64,000 nt of DNA from Thiosulfatimonas sediminis (GTDB lineage: Bacteria; Pseudomonadota; Gammaproteobacteria; Thiomicrospirales; Thiomicrospiraceae). This document shows positions 63,486 through 64,000 of this stretch, in pieces (position 1 is the first letter of the stretch; the number at the start of each line of letters is the position of its first letter). The stretch lies in NCBI RefSeq assembly GCF_011398355.1, contig NZ_AP021889.1:62001-126000 (forward strand), given 5' to 3'. The notes beneath the pieces are model-generated. The model did not search any database, was not told where the DNA came from, and saw nothing but the letters and a program-made list of their open reading frames with translations. Position numbers and translations under genes: made by a program.

Positions 63486-63515
63486 TTGACATTTTTAGGG
63501 CAATGCAAGTAATAT
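63486..63515 (+). promoter_or_regulatory. Sigma70-type promoter facing away from the ArsR-rhodanese gene
   Basis: TTGACA at 63486-63491 and TAATAT at 63510-63515 with an 18-base spacer. Transcription would start near 63522, inside the palindrome described next. Confidence 0.65.
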
Positions 63516-63533
63516 TCAACCAAATGGTTGAAT
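63514..63533. promoter_or_regulatory. Perfect 20-bp palindrome, probable ArsR-type operator
   Basis: ATTCAACCA-AA-TGGTTGAAT has two perfect nine-base arms. It overlaps the -10 box and the expected transcription start. Shape (A/T-rich imperfect 12-2-12 style, ATTC...GAAT ends) and location fit an ArsR/SmtB-family repressor, with the ArsR-rhodanese gene next door. Confidence 0.65.
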
Positions 63534-63625
63534 GCTGTAAATATAAAAGACTTTTTGGGAAAAATGCAACCGTGGCCATTTTCAATGCAATACGCCAATG
63601 TAATTGAAAGTGGCATCGATTCTAA

Positions 63626-63667
63626 GGAGAGATAGAACAAGTCAATGAAGACCTATTCTGTCTCTCC
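63626..63667. repeat. Dispersed inverted repeat, copy C (best preserved)
   Basis: The arms GGAGAGATAGAACAAGTC and GACCTATTCTGTCTCTCC are inverse with 15 of 18 identical positions, separated by AATGAA. This copy defines the family consensus GRGACACAGAAYAAGTC used for the other copies. Confidence 0.6.
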
Positions 63668-63799
63668 CTAATCTTGACCAGTTGATTTTGGTATTTCTGG
63701 AAGAACTGGTCGAGGGCGGATTGATTTAGTTTTTAGTGTGCCATTCGCTCTGATCTAGCTATTTTAAATTTTTGAAAACCATACTTGATGATGCTCTTT

Positions 63800-63821
63800 A
63801 CCTCTTTGTTGAGGTTTTTTT
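63800..63821 (+). terminator. Terminator-like hairpin ending the candidate RNA
   Basis: A short stem ACCTC-TTTGTT-GAGGT followed by seven T residues. The T-run is only on the plus-strand side, so it would terminate the transcript from 63522. Confidence 0.5.
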
Positions 63822-63865
63822 GTTTTTAAGGCTTTGATTTTACCGGGTGTTGGAAAACGAGCGCT

Positions 63866-64000
63866 TTAATATCGGCATGAATGTCTCTTGACTTTGGAAA
63901 GCTTCATCGCCATTCTTTTTATCTTCTTTGTCAAGTCGCGGTGTTGTTTTACCTGCTCAAGGTAAAATTCAGTGCGTGCGATGATGACGTTTTGCGTAAG
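63866..64000 (-). CDS. Possible C-terminal end of an unknown protein, runs off the window
   Basis: One minus-strand frame is open from the window edge for 44 codons, ending in KKIKRMAMKLSKVKRHSCRY and a TAA at 63866. It is basic and helical in composition. The other two frames of this strand close within 20 codons. It may be the end of a gene lying to the right, but the stretch is too short to be sure and I recognise no family. Confidence 0.25.
   Translation of the reverse strand, partial: LTQNVIIARTEFYLEQVKQHRDLTKKIKRMAMKLSKVKRHSCRY

Larger units (their letters stand above)
63522..63822 (+). ncRNA. Candidate structured RNA of about 300 nt under the ArsR-type operator
   Basis: From the promoter to a terminator-like end there is no long ORF, but three consecutive hairpins. 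Hairpin one is GCCATTTTCAAT/ATTGAAAGTGGC (63575-63614, 12 pairs with one G-U). Hairpin two is GGAGAGATAGAACAAGTC/GACCTATTCTGTCTCTCC (63626-63667, 16 of 18 paired, six-base loop). Hairpin three is CTTGACCAGTT/AACTGGTCGAG (63673-63714). The end is ACCTC/GAGGT with a T-run (63800-63821). A 23-codon ORF (63564-63635, MQPWPFSMQYANVIESGIDS plus three residues) with GGGA upstream could alternatively make a small peptide. It matches no riboswitch class known to me. Hairpin two also belongs to the dispersed repeat family. Confidence 0.4.

Noticed and set aside
1-64000. CRISPR arrays, tRNA and rRNA genes.
   Set aside because: No regularly spaced repeat-spacer array, no cloverleaf with a conserved T-loop and no rRNA-like sequence was found on reading both strands.

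Overview
The window is most likely chromosomal DNA of a gammaproteobacterium, possibly a sulfur-oxidising Thiomicrospira/Hydrogenovibrio/Thiomicrorhabdus-type organism. The basis is its housekeeping set (cmoM/cmoA/cmoB, prlC, lplT/aas, AcrAB-type pump), its many c-di-GMP and chemotaxis-type signalling proteins, and two rhodanese proteins. The genus is inference. I saw no rRNA, tRNA or CRISPR array.

Layout. 1-1.4 kb: 5' part of an Mrp/Pha cation/H+ antiporter A subunit (minus strand). 2-7.8 kb: a CheB-CheR-PAS fusion and a PAS-PAS-GGDEF-EAL protein (plus strand), each preceded by a terminator-like hairpin. 7.9-13.7 kb: nested transposons. An IS66 remnant with a 93-bp tandem repeat of its end is followed by a second IS66 split by an IS3-family element, then by an intact IS66 (tnpA-tnpB-tnpC). 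13.7-16.5 kb: a periplasmic rhodanese and, divergently, a Na/Pi symporter-like protein. 16.5-21.9 kb: a five-gene minus-strand operon (LolA-like protein, two FtsX permeases, ABC ATPase, outer-membrane barrel) that looks like an envelope lipid or lipoprotein transport system. 22-30.5 kb: a BFD-like [2Fe-2S] protein, oligopeptidase A, two GT39 glycosyltransferases, and a Tat-exported small subunit with a GMC-like protein. 30.7-33.5 kb: an NMT1-PAS-GGDEF receptor and a small membrane protein. 33.7-38.9 kb: an RND pump with a divergent TetR regulator and a clear palindromic operator. 38.9-48.9 kb: YceI/cytochrome b561 with a LysR regulator, LplT-Aas phospholipid repair, a Pat-type lysine acetyltransferase divergent from a histone-deacetylase-family protein, and a small outer-membrane protein. 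49.1-56.4 kb: a MoxR/DUF58/DUF4381/BatA/BatBC/BatD operon. 56.6-58.6 kb: an alpha/beta hydrolase and a DUF2189 membrane protein. 59-62.5 kb: cmoM-endonuclease-cmoA-cmoB. 62.7-64 kb: an ArsR-rhodanese fusion facing a structured region with no long ORF that has promoter, operator, three hairpins and a terminator, and may encode an RNA.

Beyond the genes, three signals stand out. First, five 16-bp sites match the ParB-binding parS consensus at 14 or 15 of 16 positions, which suggests an origin-proximal location. Second, an intergenic family of imperfect inverted repeats shares an arm resembling GRGACACAGAAYAAGTC. Third, there is the candidate structured RNA locus near 63.5-63.8 kb. All assignments come from reading the sequence; no database search was run.
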